Shown here: positions 51,604 to 60,626 of the stretch, piece by piece | How the letters are laid out: each line of letters opens with the position of its first letter | Numbering within the stretch: position 1 is the stretch's first letter | Source of the DNA: JAWXTK01 sp044433645 | Lineage (GTDB): Bacteria; Bacteroidota; Bacteroidia; Bacteroidales; Rikenellaceae | Direction of reading: 5' to 3' | Length of the DNA stretch: 64,000 nt | Assembly: GCA_044433645.1 (NCBI GenBank) | Contig: JAWXTK010000008.1 | Span: 8,200 to 72,199, forward strand | Translations under genes and position numbers: made by a program | The notes under the pieces: model-generated | What the model saw: the letters and a program-made list of their open reading frames with translations, nothing else | Told to the model about the DNA's origin: nothing | Database searches by the model: none

Positions 51604-52881
51604 ATGATAGCAAAAAAATATTTTCCTCTTTTAGCCTTATTTTTAATGTTTTCTTTTGGCACTTTTGCGCGCACAGAGTTTGTTAGCTACGACATTAAGG
51701 AGCTTGCAAAACAAGACAAAAGAGCTGAAAATAAACATTACCACGCTTTAGAATTTACACAAACAAAAGAGGGCGAAAAAACAATTTTTAATAGCACTTT
51801 AGATCTTACTATCAACAATTTAGACCGTGAGACTTTCTTAAGAATGGAGGGTCTGCCTACATTTACTTTGTTCATAAATAATCGCGCCGTGAGTAGTGGC
51901 TCTGACAGCAAACAACTATCTGAATTTAACATTACGCCCCAGGTCACTAACGGAAAAAACAGCATAAGAATAGAATATACACCAGATGAAAACATAGAAA
52001 GATTTGAGGCAGAGAAACAAAATTTCACCCTCAAAAACTGCTATGTTCACTCTCAGCCCAAGGTTAGAATCAAGGACTACAAAGTATATTTCACTGCCGA
52101 CTCTCTATCTAAAAACGATGCTATTATAAACATAGAAGTCACTCTGTCAAATAGTTACAATTCCACCGAAGCACCTATGCTAGGCTATGACATTTACACC
52201 CCCCAGGGCAAACAATGCTATTACAACCTTAGAGAATTAAAAATAAACGCTCAGAGTGAGGATATAATAATCTTCTCAGACAAGATAGCTAACGTGCAAC
52301 AAAATCCTTGGAGCACATCATCGCCCAAGCTATATAATATTGTGCTTTACCTGCGCAAAGGAGACGTTATCAGCGAATATATCAACTTAAATATAGGCTA
52401 CAAAGACTTCTCTATCAACAAAGATTCCAAGCTCGTAGCCACAAAATACAACGCTATCAAAGATGCCAAAACGAGCCAAAACGAGCTCGCTAAACTCAAA
52501 AAACAAGGTATCAACACCCTGTCGGTGAGCCATCCTCAACCTTATTGGTTTTATGATTTGTGCGACAAAATGGGCTTTATGGTAATAGATCAAGCCAACA
52601 TAAATTGTGAGTTTGAGCGCGATAATCTTAAACGTGGAGGCACACCATCTAACGACCCAAAAGTTCAGGATTTATACCTTGAGCGAGTAGAAAAACTCTA
52701 CGCTAGGGGCAAAAATCACACCTGCATAGTAGCATTCTCGCTAGGGGGCGAGAGTGGAAACGGAATAAATATGTACAAAGCCTACAAACTTTTAAAGCAG
52801 CTAGACCCTTCACGCCCAGCGCTTTACCCTGATGCCAAAGGTGAATGGAACAGCGATTTTGAATTTCCAACACTAAAATAG
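51604..52881 (+). CDS. Truncated GH2-like secreted protein, probable pseudoenzyme or partial enzyme
   Basis: A 425-residue protein with a signal peptide (1-22). The sugar-binding and immunoglobulin-like domains resemble GH2 beta-galactosidases, and the last third is the start of the TIM barrel: HPQPYWFYDLCDKMGFMVID, YARGKNHTCIVAFSLGGESG. The acid/base position is G382-E383 where GH2 has N-E. The protein ends EWNSDFEFPTLK, roughly half way through a normal barrel, so the nucleophile-bearing strands are absent. There is no downstream in-frame remainder before rlmH. It may be a carbohydrate-binding relative; activity is unlikely. Confidence 0.72.
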   Translation: MIAKKYFPLLALFLMFSFGTFARTEFVSYDIKELAKQDKRAENKHYHALEFTQTKEGEKTIFNSTLDLTINNLDRETFLRMEGLPTFTLFINNRAVSSGSDSKQLSEFNITPQVTNGKNSIRIEYTPDENIERFEAEKQNFTLKNCYVHSQPKVRIKDYKVYFTADSLSKNDAIINIEVTLSNSYNSTEAPMLGYDIYTPQGKQCYYNLRELKINAQSEDIIIFSDKIANVQQNPWSTSSPKLYNIVLYLRKGDVISEYINLNIGYKDFSINKDSKLVATKYNAIKDAKTSQNELAKLKKQGINTLSVSHPQPYWFYDLCDKMGFMVIDQANINCEFERDNLKRGGTPSNDPKVQDLYLERVEKLYARGKNHTCIVAFSLGGESGNGINMYKAYKLLKQLDPSRPALYPDAKGEWNSDFEFPTLK

Positions 52882-52889
52882 CTTACCTC

Positions 52890-53363
52890 GTGAATATAGA
52901 ATTTATAGTTGTTGGCAAGACCGATTTAAAACAAGTAAGTGAGCTTGTAGAAATGTATGCAAAGCGCATAAATTTCTACCTAAAGTTCAATATCACCACC
53001 CTGCCCGATTTAAAAAACACAAAAAACCTGTCCGTTGAGCAGCAAAAAACCCAGGAGGGAGTAATGCTACTAAAAAACTTTAATGACAGTGATTTTGTTG
53101 TGCTAATGGACGAGAACGGCAGGGAATTTAGCTCCGTAAAATTTGCTGATTATCTAGAAAAAAAGATGTTGGCCAGCACCAAACGACTATGTTTTGTGAT
53201 AGGAGGCCCCTACGGTTTTAGCCCTGAGGTATATGCTCGCGCCAACGATAAAATCTCGCTTTCAAAGATGACTTTCTCGCACCAAATAGTAAGAGCTCTG
53301 TTCTGTGAACAGCTATACAGAGCCCTGACAATCATAAAGGGTGAGCCTTATCACCACCAGTAA
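52890..53363 (+). CDS. rlmH: 23S rRNA pseudouridine1915 N3-methyltransferase
   Basis: A 157-residue SPOUT methyltransferase modifying pseudouridine 1915 in helix 69 of 23S rRNA. The trefoil knot is represented by VLMDENGREFSSVKFADYLE and CFVIGGPYGFSPEVYARAND, ending EQLYRALTIIKGEPYHH, all typical. The only suitable start is GTG at 52890. It is 8 bases after the GH2-like gene. Confidence 0.95.
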   Translation: MNIEFIVVGKTDLKQVSELVEMYAKRINFYLKFNITTLPDLKNTKNLSVEQQKTQEGVMLLKNFNDSDFVVLMDENGREFSSVKFADYLEKKMLASTKRLCFVIGGPYGFSPEVYARANDKISLSKMTFSHQIVRALFCEQLYRALTIIKGEPYHHQ

Positions 53364-53365
53364 AA

Positions 53366-53420
53366 TATATAAGTATTGCCCTATAACGTGCGAGGGGCAG
53401 CTAAATACTTTTAGCCACCC
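53366..53420 (-). repeat. Degenerate relic of the palindromic repeat family
   Basis: The right end GCTAAATACTTTTAGCCACCC (53400-53420 in part) matches the B-arm terminus of copy 3 with one deletion and one substitution; a possible opposite terminus AAGTATT lies at 53371. The interior is unrelated. It sits between the converging stops of rlmH and the lytic transglycosylase. Confidence 0.6.
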
Positions 53421-53450
53421 TTAGCAAAATATGAATGGATTAACTCTATC

Positions 53451-54239
53451 CTATAACTGACAGTAATCATCATATCTGCTGAGCACCCTGTCAACAAAGT
53501 TTAGAGTCTCATTACTGCCCGAAAAGCTACCATACCATACCACTTCATCTTCGTGATATTCTGGGCTAGCTTTCTTAGTTAGATACACTGCAACATCATC
53601 CCATGAATTAGGGTTTGCACCATATTTTCTAGCTAAACGACGAGCATCTTGCACGTGACCATAACCTCCGTTATAACAAGCCAAGATTATACTTGTTTTG
53701 TCTTTAGAAGAAGTTGAGGCAGGCAATTTCAGCATTTTTTCTAATTTTGCGAGTAATTTCACTCCAAGTGTCACATTGATTTCAGGTTTTACAACCTCCT
53801 CAAAATCAACATTAAATTCGCGAGCTACGATAGGCATAATCTGCATTAAACCCGTAGCCCCAACTCTAGAGATAGCGTTAGGATTAAAGCGCGATTCATG
53901 ATAAGCAATAGCTGAGATAAATCTCCAATCGTGCCCTAGCTCCATTGAAACGCGTTTGATAAGCTCATCGTAATCTGAGATACGAGGCTCACTAACACTC
54001 GAGAATAAATCCTCTACTTCTAAATTATTAGACAAGAATAGAGGTGTAAAAATTTGAGTATAAGAGTTAGCAAATAACTCATCTACCATGTTTTTTTCTG
54101 AAATTCTCACAACACTTTGTGTTTTAGTTGAGAACTTCGCTTGCGATGCAGATGCGTGCATCAACGTGTTTGTGTTTCGACCACTTAATAAAGACGTGAA
54201 AAGAACGACAACCGTAAATCTTACGATTTTTTTAAACAT
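53451..54239 (-). CDS. Lytic murein transglycosylase (GH23, MltF/Slt-like)
   Basis: A 262-residue exported protein (hydrophobic N-terminus to about residue 20) that cleaves peptidoglycan to 1,6-anhydromuramyl products. The catalytic Glu is in AIAYHESRFN; GATGLMQIMPIVARE and ILACYNGGYGHVQDARRLA follow as usual. No LysM domains. It is 40 bases after the porin gene on the same strand and may be co-transcribed. Confidence 0.9.
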   Translation of the reverse strand: MFKKIVRFTVVVLFTSLLSGRNTNTLMHASASQAKFSTKTQSVVRISEKNMVDELFANSYTQIFTPLFLSNNLEVEDLFSSVSEPRISDYDELIKRVSMELGHDWRFISAIAYHESRFNPNAISRVGATGLMQIMPIVAREFNVDFEEVVKPEINVTLGVKLLAKLEKMLKLPASTSSKDKTSIILACYNGGYGHVQDARRLARKYGANPNSWDDVAVYLTKKASPEYHEDEVVWYGSFSGSNETLNFVDRVLSRYDDYCQL

Positions 54240-54279
54240 AATTTATAACTTTCTGGGCAAGAACTTGTGGCTAACAATG

Positions 54280-56337
54280 CTAGTCATAAAAGCTCCAAGA
54301 AATTCCGAATTTGAGTATGCGTTCATTTTGTGGATAATGTAAAACACTAAAATAATTACGCGAATCAAATAAGCTCTCGTTCAAGTGCGAATACTTAACC
54401 AAAATTCTCATACGCTTCCATTTTGCATTAACAAAAGCATCGACTGTTGGATAATCTCCTACTAAGGTTGATGTTTGGTTATAAAACTGCGCAGTTGCAG
54501 GGTTATAACCATGAGCATAATAAGCTGTGTTGTAGCGACAATCAAAACCTGCTTGAACGCGCAACACGTTTTTAACTACATTAAACTCATAATAGTAAGA
54601 TAAAAATGCACTTGCTAGAGGAACTGGAACAACTTCTTGAGCCGTACTCCATTGTAGCAATACCCGATGGTTGAAGTGAAATCCTTTAATTTGGAAATCC
54701 TTATGAAGATAAATACCAGACACGACAACTGTTTCATCGCTTTGTACAGCTATGCTAGATGAGTTGTAGTAAATTTTGTTAATTACTGCACTCATGTTAG
54801 CGCCAATTTCCAGACCCAAACTAGGGCAAGAAAGCGAGGCATCAATACGTGTCTCATTCTCCTTTTCAAAGGAGTTTGACCACTTATAGTGGTTAGAGAA
54901 ATAGTTTTCGCTCCAATAATCTGGCGTACTCAACTCCTGAGTAAAACCAGCCTTGAGCGAAAAGGTGTGTCGTAAAATTCGAGGATTTAGCCTAAGGTTA
55001 GCCCCAAAACTATAATCCTGACTTTTATATCCTGCTGGGTGATACTGCAAATTTGCATCCCAACTTAAAAATTTCTTAATTTTTCCTTCTATCGAGCCAT
55101 ATACATAATAGCTCATTTCATTTACCCCGTCTGTATTACCTGTTTGATACTGGTCTATGTTGAATTGATAATAATGGTTATAATCAACCCCTATACCTGC
55201 ATTTATCAAGCCCACAACTCCATTACGACTCCAGGGCTGAAACTGCATAAATAGTTTATTAGAGATAACAGACTGAAACGTTGAATCACTTGTCTCGCTG
55301 GCATTGACATACCAATTCTCATAAAATCCGTCAACCGTATTTTCTTTGGTATCTGTATAATTTCTACGCATTCTGGTGTACTCAAAACTATGGCCAAAAT
55401 AGATAGAAGTTTTATCAGCTATGGAGTTATCATAGACTGTCATCCTTGAAAAAGGTATGGCATAAGACTGCACCACATAGTAAGTATTATTTTTTATGAC
55501 ATTACGAGCATCCTCCAAGTTTACTGGCACGTTATAAGTGATTTCAAAAATAGTGTCCGTAATATCAGAATCGTTTTGCACCCCACCATTCTCCTTAACA
55601 TTAATAGCGTTGTAAATATAACCAGCGTGCAAAGAATAACGCTTGCCCGTGTGAGAGAACGAAGCCGAAAGGCTCTTAGCCCTAGCTACCTGCCATGTGT
55701 AAATACCACGCGTACCACGGCTTTTGTAGTCTATATTAAAGCCTGTTGAGGGCGAGATATTTTGAGCGTGCGTGATTGCGAAGTTCTCTTCTCTATATTT
55801 TGTTTGTCCAGCCGAAAGGTAGTTAAAACGAGTGTACATTCGCTTGGTGTTGAAATAATCAGCCGTAGAAGGAGTCACAAAATAACTTTTATAAGCATTT
55901 ACCATGCTGAAATCATCCACAGCACGAGCTCTACGCATATAGTTTAGTGGATAAGTTGCGCCCCCAAGGTTACCCAAAAAGGCATCACCAACGTCTTCTT
56001 TCAAGAATTCGTAGTCCACTTGGTTCATGTAAAGCGCCGTGTCTATATCTATGAAATTGATTTTATTTTCAAACAAATTTACATTCCATGCAAACGCTCC
56101 TCTAATTTGCAGAGAGTCTGGAATAAGATAAGATTCTAGAGGTTTACGCTCTTTTTTCTTCAAAGAATCAGGCACTTCCTCTCTACCTGGGCCCTGATTA
56201 TCAAAGAAAGGATTGGCATCCTCCGGTTTTTCATCTTGACCTGGCAAAGTAGCCTGAGCATAAACATCACCAGAGCAAAGAACAAGAAGAATTGTTCCTA
56301 AAAGCGCAAATATATTTCTAAAAATCTGTTTGTGCAT
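54280..56337 (-). CDS. Putative outer-membrane porin (Bacteroidota Porin_10 type)
   Basis: A 685-residue outer-membrane protein: signal peptide (about 1-27, ending DVYAQ), a polar linker with the proline/aspartate-rich QDEKPEDANPFF, and a long beta-barrel ending KFGISWSFYD with a terminal aromatic-rich strand. It resembles the putative porin family of Bacteroidota. A -7 element TACCTTTG lies at 56382-56375 on the minus strand with a TTG 18 bases upstream. Transported solute unknown. Confidence 0.82.
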   Translation of the reverse strand: MHKQIFRNIFALLGTILLVLCSGDVYAQATLPGQDEKPEDANPFFDNQGPGREEVPDSLKKKERKPLESYLIPDSLQIRGAFAWNVNLFENKINFIDIDTALYMNQVDYEFLKEDVGDAFLGNLGGATYPLNYMRRARAVDDFSMVNAYKSYFVTPSTADYFNTKRMYTRFNYLSAGQTKYREENFAITHAQNISPSTGFNIDYKSRGTRGIYTWQVARAKSLSASFSHTGKRYSLHAGYIYNAINVKENGGVQNDSDITDTIFEITYNVPVNLEDARNVIKNNTYYVVQSYAIPFSRMTVYDNSIADKTSIYFGHSFEYTRMRRNYTDTKENTVDGFYENWYVNASETSDSTFQSVISNKLFMQFQPWSRNGVVGLINAGIGVDYNHYYQFNIDQYQTGNTDGVNEMSYYVYGSIEGKIKKFLSWDANLQYHPAGYKSQDYSFGANLRLNPRILRHTFSLKAGFTQELSTPDYWSENYFSNHYKWSNSFEKENETRIDASLSCPSLGLEIGANMSAVINKIYYNSSSIAVQSDETVVVSGIYLHKDFQIKGFHFNHRVLLQWSTAQEVVPVPLASAFLSYYYEFNVVKNVLRVQAGFDCRYNTAYYAHGYNPATAQFYNQTSTLVGDYPTVDAFVNAKWKRMRILVKYSHLNESLFDSRNYFSVLHYPQNERILKFGISWSFYD

Positions 56338-56433
56338 TCTTAAAGTTTAAGCCTTTAGTTAACTAAAAACGGTGCAAAGGTAATACAATTTTCTTAAAAT
56401 CAAGAATTTATAACCAAAACAAGCCTTTTACAC

Positions 56434-57120
56434 CTACTTTTTAGATAATAATGCACTAATATACGAGATTAGTATGTAGAGCATGATAATAAATGGGATA
56501 GCGACTATCTTAAATACTAGCATAGCCACCAAAGACACAACTAAGAAACTGTATCTTAGGGCGTTATCTTTAAGTGAGAAATTTTTAAATTTAAGTGCAA
56601 ACATCACATTATTGCCCACTAATAAAGCTGCTAAACAAGCCCCCACGCCCAAAACATAGTAGGGATTAACAGCAAACATCCCCTCAGCAAAAAGATAGCC
56701 CGACGAACTTACAAACAAGGTTGCTGCCGGAGTTGGCAGGCCTATAAACTCCTCGCTTTGGCGCGTATCTACATTAAATTTTGCGAGTCTTAATGCCGAA
56801 AATAAAGTGATAATAAACACAGCAGGAACAAACCTCTCGTCACCCATAGATTGGCTGTAAATCACATATAAAATAGCCCCGGGAGCAAGCCCAAAACTAA
56901 CCATATCTGCCAGAGAATCAAGTTGTTTACCCACCTCAGAGTAGCTCTTTAAAAGGCGAGCTGCAAACCCGTCAAAAAAATCAAAAACGGCCGAGAGAAT
57001 AATAAGCCAGAAAGCCATTTTTAAATCCCCATCCCTAAAGCAATACATCACAGCCATAGAGCCACACAAAAGATTCAGCAGAGTTAAAAAATTGGGAAAG
57101 GTAAATAGCTTGATTTTCAT
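56434..57120 (-). CDS. pssA: CDP-diacylglycerol-serine O-phosphatidyltransferase
   Basis: About 228 residues; makes phosphatidylserine, the precursor of phosphatidylethanolamine. The CDP-alcohol phosphatidyltransferase motif is complete: D47-x2-D50-G51-x2-A54-R55-x8-G64-x3-D68-x3-D72. Several membrane helices follow. The start is moved from an upstream in-frame ATG (57162) to 57120 because a consensus promoter has its -7 element at 57150-57143, within the would-be N-terminal extension. Confidence 0.93.
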   Translation of the reverse strand: MKIKLFTFPNFLTLLNLLCGSMAVMYCFRDGDLKMAFWLIILSAVFDFFDGFAARLLKSYSEVGKQLDSLADMVSFGLAPGAILYVIYSQSMGDERFVPAVFIITLFSALRLAKFNVDTRQSEEFIGLPTPAATLFVSSSGYLFAEGMFAVNPYYVLGVGACLAALLVGNNVMFALKFKNFSLKDNALRYSFLVVSLVAMLVFKIVAIPFIIMLYILISYISALLSKK

Positions 57121-57142
57121 TGAGGATAATTTTATTTTATTA

Positions 57143-57173
57143 CAAAGATATAAAAATCTCATGGTTTTAGCAA
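57143..57173 (-). promoter_or_regulatory. Promoter of pssA
   Basis: On the minus strand TTG (57173-57171) and TATCTTTG (57150-57143) are 20 bases apart, full consensus. It lies back to back with the manC promoter. Confidence 0.82.
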
Positions 57174-57180
57174 ACTAGTA

Positions 57181-57211
57181 TTGCGAGTAACAGAAAAATT
57201 TACGATATTTG
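57181..57211 (+). promoter_or_regulatory. Probable promoter of manC
   Basis: TTG at 57181-57183 and GATATTTG at 57204-57211, spacing 20; the -7 element departs from consensus in its first base only. Only seven bases separate it from the -33 element of the divergent pssA promoter. Confidence 0.55.
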
Positions 57212-57225
57212 TATTTAAGAAATAT

Positions 57226-58308
57226 ATGACAACTATGGATAATAATAAATATTGTGTGATAATGGCTGGTGGCATAGGCAGTCGTTTTTGGCCTGTGAGT
57301 AGGAGCTGTATGCCTAAACAATTTTTGGATATTTTAGGCCTTGGCAGGACTTTTATCCAGCTAACTTATGATAGATTTTCGTCTATTATACCTGCCGAAA
57401 ATTTTTATGTTGTAACCAACCTTGCCTACAAAGATCTTGTCAAAGAGCAACTCCCATTAATCAAAGAAGAAAACATACTTCTCGAACCACTTGGTCGCAA
57501 CACAGCACCTTGCATAGCTTACGCAGCTTTCAGAATCAAGGCCGTTAATGCTCAGGCAGAGATGATAGTTACTCCAGCCGATCATCTTATTATCATGCAA
57601 GATGAGTTTCACAAGGCAATTACCCAAGCCTCTGATTTTGTCAAAAACAACCACGACGCTCTAATGACCATAGGCATCAAGCCCACACGTCCCGACACGG
57701 GCTATGGTTATATACAAGTGGAGAGCCAAGATAAAATCAGCAAGGTGAAAACATTTACCGAAAAACCTAAGGCTGAAATGGCCAAAATCTTTATGGATAG
57801 TGGCGAATTTATGTGGAACGCCGGCATATTTATATGGAAAGTTAGCAGCATACTCAAAGCCTTAGAAGAATACCAACACGAGACCTACTCCATATTTAAT
57901 GCTATATCTGAGCACTACAATACTCCCCAAGAACAAGAGGCCATAGGCAAAGTTTACTCGGAGTGTCGCCCCATATCCATAGATTTCGGTGTTATGGAAA
58001 AAGCTCAAAACGTGTATGTGCTTTGCAGCGAATTTGGCTGGTCTGACATAGGCACTTGGGTAGCACTTTACCAACATTCTCAAAAAGACGAAAAAGGCAA
58101 TGTTGCGCCTAAAAAATTCTTGCCCTACCAAACAAGCGATTGCATAGTCAAAGCACCTGACGACAAACTAGTTGTGATTCAAGGACTCGAAGACTACATA
58201 GTAGTTGACACCGAGGACACACTTATGATATGCCCCAAGAAAAACGAGCAAAACATCAAACAATACATAGACGATGCGCGCTTTAATGATTATAAAGACC
58301 ACATCTAG
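57226..58308 (+). CDS. manC: Mannose-1-phosphate guanylyltransferase
   Basis: About 360 residues, the nucleotidyltransferase part of GDP-mannose synthesis. Motifs: MAGGIGSRFWPVSR with the signature pyrophosphorylase loop, MPKQFLDI, LLEPLGRNTAPCIAYAA, VTPADHLI, and FTEKPKAE. The C-terminal isomerase domain of bifunctional enzymes is absent, so the protein has transferase activity only. The start is set at ATG 57226 because the promoter covers the earlier in-frame start; ATG 57235 is also possible. GDP-mannose from here could feed the glycosyltransferase at 4971. Confidence 0.92.
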   Translation: MTTMDNNKYCVIMAGGIGSRFWPVSRSCMPKQFLDILGLGRTFIQLTYDRFSSIIPAENFYVVTNLAYKDLVKEQLPLIKEENILLEPLGRNTAPCIAYAAFRIKAVNAQAEMIVTPADHLIIMQDEFHKAITQASDFVKNNHDALMTIGIKPTRPDTGYGYIQVESQDKISKVKTFTEKPKAEMAKIFMDSGEFMWNAGIFIWKVSSILKALEEYQHETYSIFNAISEHYNTPQEQEAIGKVYSECRPISIDFGVMEKAQNVYVLCSEFGWSDIGTWVALYQHSQKDEKGNVAPKKFLPYQTSDCIVKAPDDKLVVIQGLEDYIVVDTEDTLMICPKKNEQNIKQYIDDARFNDYKDHI

Positions 58309-58317
58309 AGACACAAA

Positions 58318-59544
58318 ATGTTAGAGAAGCTCTATAAAATATTTACCCTCCATAGAAAAATCTCGACCGACAGTCGCAAGATAGAAAAAGATTCTATATT
58401 TTTTGCACTCTCGGGCGAGAATTTCAACGGCAATCGTTTTGCACAAGACGCCCTTGACAAGGGTGCTGTGTGCGCTGTTATCGACGATGCCACTTACCTT
58501 AAAGACGAGCGATATATTTTGGTCGATAACACTTTAACTACCCTGCAAGCTCTAGCAAATTATCATCGCAACACGCTCAACATACCCGTTATAGCCATAA
58601 GTGGCTCAAACGGCAAAACCACAACCAAGGAACTTCTTGGCGCAGTTTTAAGCCAAAAATTCAAAGTAAAATCAACCATAGGCAACCTAAATAATCACAT
58701 AGGAGTGCCTCTAACTCTGCTAAATATCACCCCTGAGGACGAGATAGCAATTATTGAAATGGGTGCATCTCACGGAGGAGAAATTGAGCTACTTTGCCAA
58801 ATCGCCATGCCCAATTTTGGTCTGCTAACCAACGTTGGTCGCGCCCACCTAGAGGGCTTTGGAGGCGAAGAAGGCGTAAAAAAAGCCAAGGGTGAACTCT
58901 ACGATTTTTTAGAAGCTAATTTAGGCAAAGCTTTCTTTAGGGAGGACGATGCTACAATAAGCCAAATGATAGCGCAAAGACCTAAGCTAAAGACCCTGGC
59001 CTACACCAGCTCCGAGCCCATACCCGAGAATCAATTAGTTGGTAGTTACAATAAATTTAACGTAGCCGCAGCCGTATGTGTAGGTCGCTACTTTGGAATT
59101 AGTGAGGAGCAAATCACCCAAGCAATAGAGAATTATACACCCACCAATAATCGCTCGCAAAGAACTAATACAGAGCTAAATAGCCTTATCATAGATTGCT
59201 ATAACGCCAATCCTTCGAGCATGGAAAGTGCGCTTGAAAACTTCAAAACAGAGCAGGGTGAGAACAAAATTGTGATTCTAGGTGATATGTTTGAGCTAGG
59301 CGAATTTTCTAGCTTTGAGCACCTAAAAATATTGACCACACTCGAAACAATAGGCATCAAAAAAGCTATCTTAGTTGGCAAAAATTTTATAGAAGTAGCT
59401 GGGGATTACAAGCCCAAAAACTACTCTTTAAGCTACTATGAAAACTGCGAAAAGACGAAAGAAAACCTAAATATCAAAGACTCATTAATACTACTAAAAG
59501 GCTCACGAGCTACCCACCTCGAAGAGCTAATCAAACATTTATAA
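58318..59544 (+). CDS. murF: UDP-N-acetylmuramoyl-tripeptide-D-alanyl-D-alanine ligase
   Basis: A 408-residue Mur ligase adding D-Ala-D-Ala to the peptidoglycan precursor. N-terminal UDP-binding STDSRKIEKDSIFFALSGENF (in part), the ATP-binding loop ISGSNGKTTTKELL, EMGASHGGEIELL, and a C-terminal domain with YNANPSSMESAL and LGDMFELGE. Somewhat shorter than E. coli MurF (452) but like other Bacteroidota forms. It follows manC after 9 bases; other mur genes are not in the window. Confidence 0.94.
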   Translation: MLEKLYKIFTLHRKISTDSRKIEKDSIFFALSGENFNGNRFAQDALDKGAVCAVIDDATYLKDERYILVDNTLTTLQALANYHRNTLNIPVIAISGSNGKTTTKELLGAVLSQKFKVKSTIGNLNNHIGVPLTLLNITPEDEIAIIEMGASHGGEIELLCQIAMPNFGLLTNVGRAHLEGFGGEEGVKKAKGELYDFLEANLGKAFFREDDATISQMIAQRPKLKTLAYTSSEPIPENQLVGSYNKFNVAAAVCVGRYFGISEEQITQAIENYTPTNNRSQRTNTELNSLIIDCYNANPSSMESALENFKTEQGENKIVILGDMFELGEFSSFEHLKILTTLETIGIKKAILVGKNFIEVAGDYKPKNYSLSYYENCEKTKENLNIKDSLILLKGSRATHLEELIKHL

Positions 59545-59548
59545 ACTC

Positions 59549-60199
59549 ATGAAAAAATTAATTATTTTTGACTTTGACGGCACGCTTGTAGACAGCGTAG
59601 GAGGACTAGCTGCGGCAGTAAATTACGCACTCAAAGAAATGGGCTTCCCCACACATAGCAAAAATACTATACAAGGATTTATAGGTAACGGAATACTCTC
59701 GCTTGCCCAAAAAGCCCTGCCAAAGGACAAGCGCAAGCCCGAGATATTAAACGAGACAAAAAATATTTTCCTTAAATATTACGACGCACACAACACCGAC
59801 GAAAGCTACCCTTATCCTGGCATCACACAAATGCTAGAGGCTCTAATCGAAAAGGGTTATATGATAGCCGTAGCATCTAACAAATACCACGCTGCCACCG
59901 TGTCTATGGTCGCTCACTTTTTTCCCGATATAAAATTCACGTGCATCTTAGGCCAAAGAGAGGGTGTAGCCGTTAAGCCCGACCCTACTATCGTGTTTGA
60001 TGTAATGAGCGCGTGTAAGATTAGCGACAAAGACCAAGTTTTATATGTTGGTGACTCAGATGTAGATATGAAAACAGCTCACAACGCTGGTGTTGATGCC
60101 TGCGCTGTGAGCTGGGGATTCACTTCAAGAGAAATCCTAGAGAGTCTTTCTCCTAAATATATCGTTGATTCTGCTGAGCAGTTTCAAACTATTATTTAG
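59549..60199 (+). CDS. gph: HAD phosphatase, phosphoglycolate phosphatase-like
   Basis: A 216-residue HAD-superfamily hydrolase. Motif I IFDFDGTLVDS (nucleophile Asp 8), motif II VASNKYHA, the lysine in VAVKPDPTIV and motif IV VGDSDVDMKTAHNAG are present. Closest to phosphoglycolate phosphatases, but beta-phosphoglucomutase-like or pyrophosphatase specificities are possible. It follows murF by 4 bases and its stop overlaps the convergent thioredoxin gene by 8 bases. Confidence 0.85.
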   Translation: MKKLIIFDFDGTLVDSVGGLAAAVNYALKEMGFPTHSKNTIQGFIGNGILSLAQKALPKDKRKPEILNETKNIFLKYYDAHNTDESYPYPGITQMLEALIEKGYMIAVASNKYHAATVSMVAHFFPDIKFTCILGQREGVAVKPDPTIVFDVMSACKISDKDQVLYVGDSDVDMKTAHNAGVDACAVSWGFTSREILESLSPKYIVDSAEQFQTII

Positions 60200-60611
60200 C
60201 TTTATAAGCTAATTCTGCGATTCTATCAATAAATTCATCGGCAGGACTTCCTCCTACCATAACGCCTACTCTTTCGCCTTTACTATTAATTAGCAAAAAG
60301 GTTGGGTAGGCTCTCACGCCATATTTTCTAGCTAGTTCCACGCCCTCGCCTTTTTCTGCATCAATTTTTGCATTGATAAAATTAGCGTTGAAGTACTCAC
60401 CAACAGCAGCATCTGTAAACACATTATTTGCCATATATTTACATGGCCCACACCACTCGGCGTAGATATCCATAAAGATTAATTTGTCGCTTGCCTCAGC
60501 TTTTTTTAACAAGCTAGCAAAATTTCCTGTTTCAAATTTGATACCCTCTTGAGCACTAGAGGCAGCCACTAGCGCAAAGAAAAACGCACATACTAAAAGT
60601 AATTTTTTCAT
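60192..60611 (-). CDS. Exported thioredoxin-fold protein
   Basis: A 139-residue protein with a signal peptide (1-20, ending ASSAQ) and the redox motif C54-G-P-C57 in YAEWCGPCKYM, plus the cis-proline region VRAYPTFLLI. It is likely a periplasmic disulfide reductase or part of a DsbD-linked system. Monocistronic or with rlmN upstream (15 bases). Partner protein unknown. Confidence 0.88.
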   Translation of the reverse strand: MKKLLLVCAFFFALVAASSAQEGIKFETGNFASLLKKAEASDKLIFMDIYAEWCGPCKYMANNVFTDAAVGEYFNANFINAKIDAEKGEGVELARKYGVRAYPTFLLINSKGERVGVMVGGSPADEFIDRIAELAYKAK

Positions 60612-60626
60612 AATTTTTATTTTATA

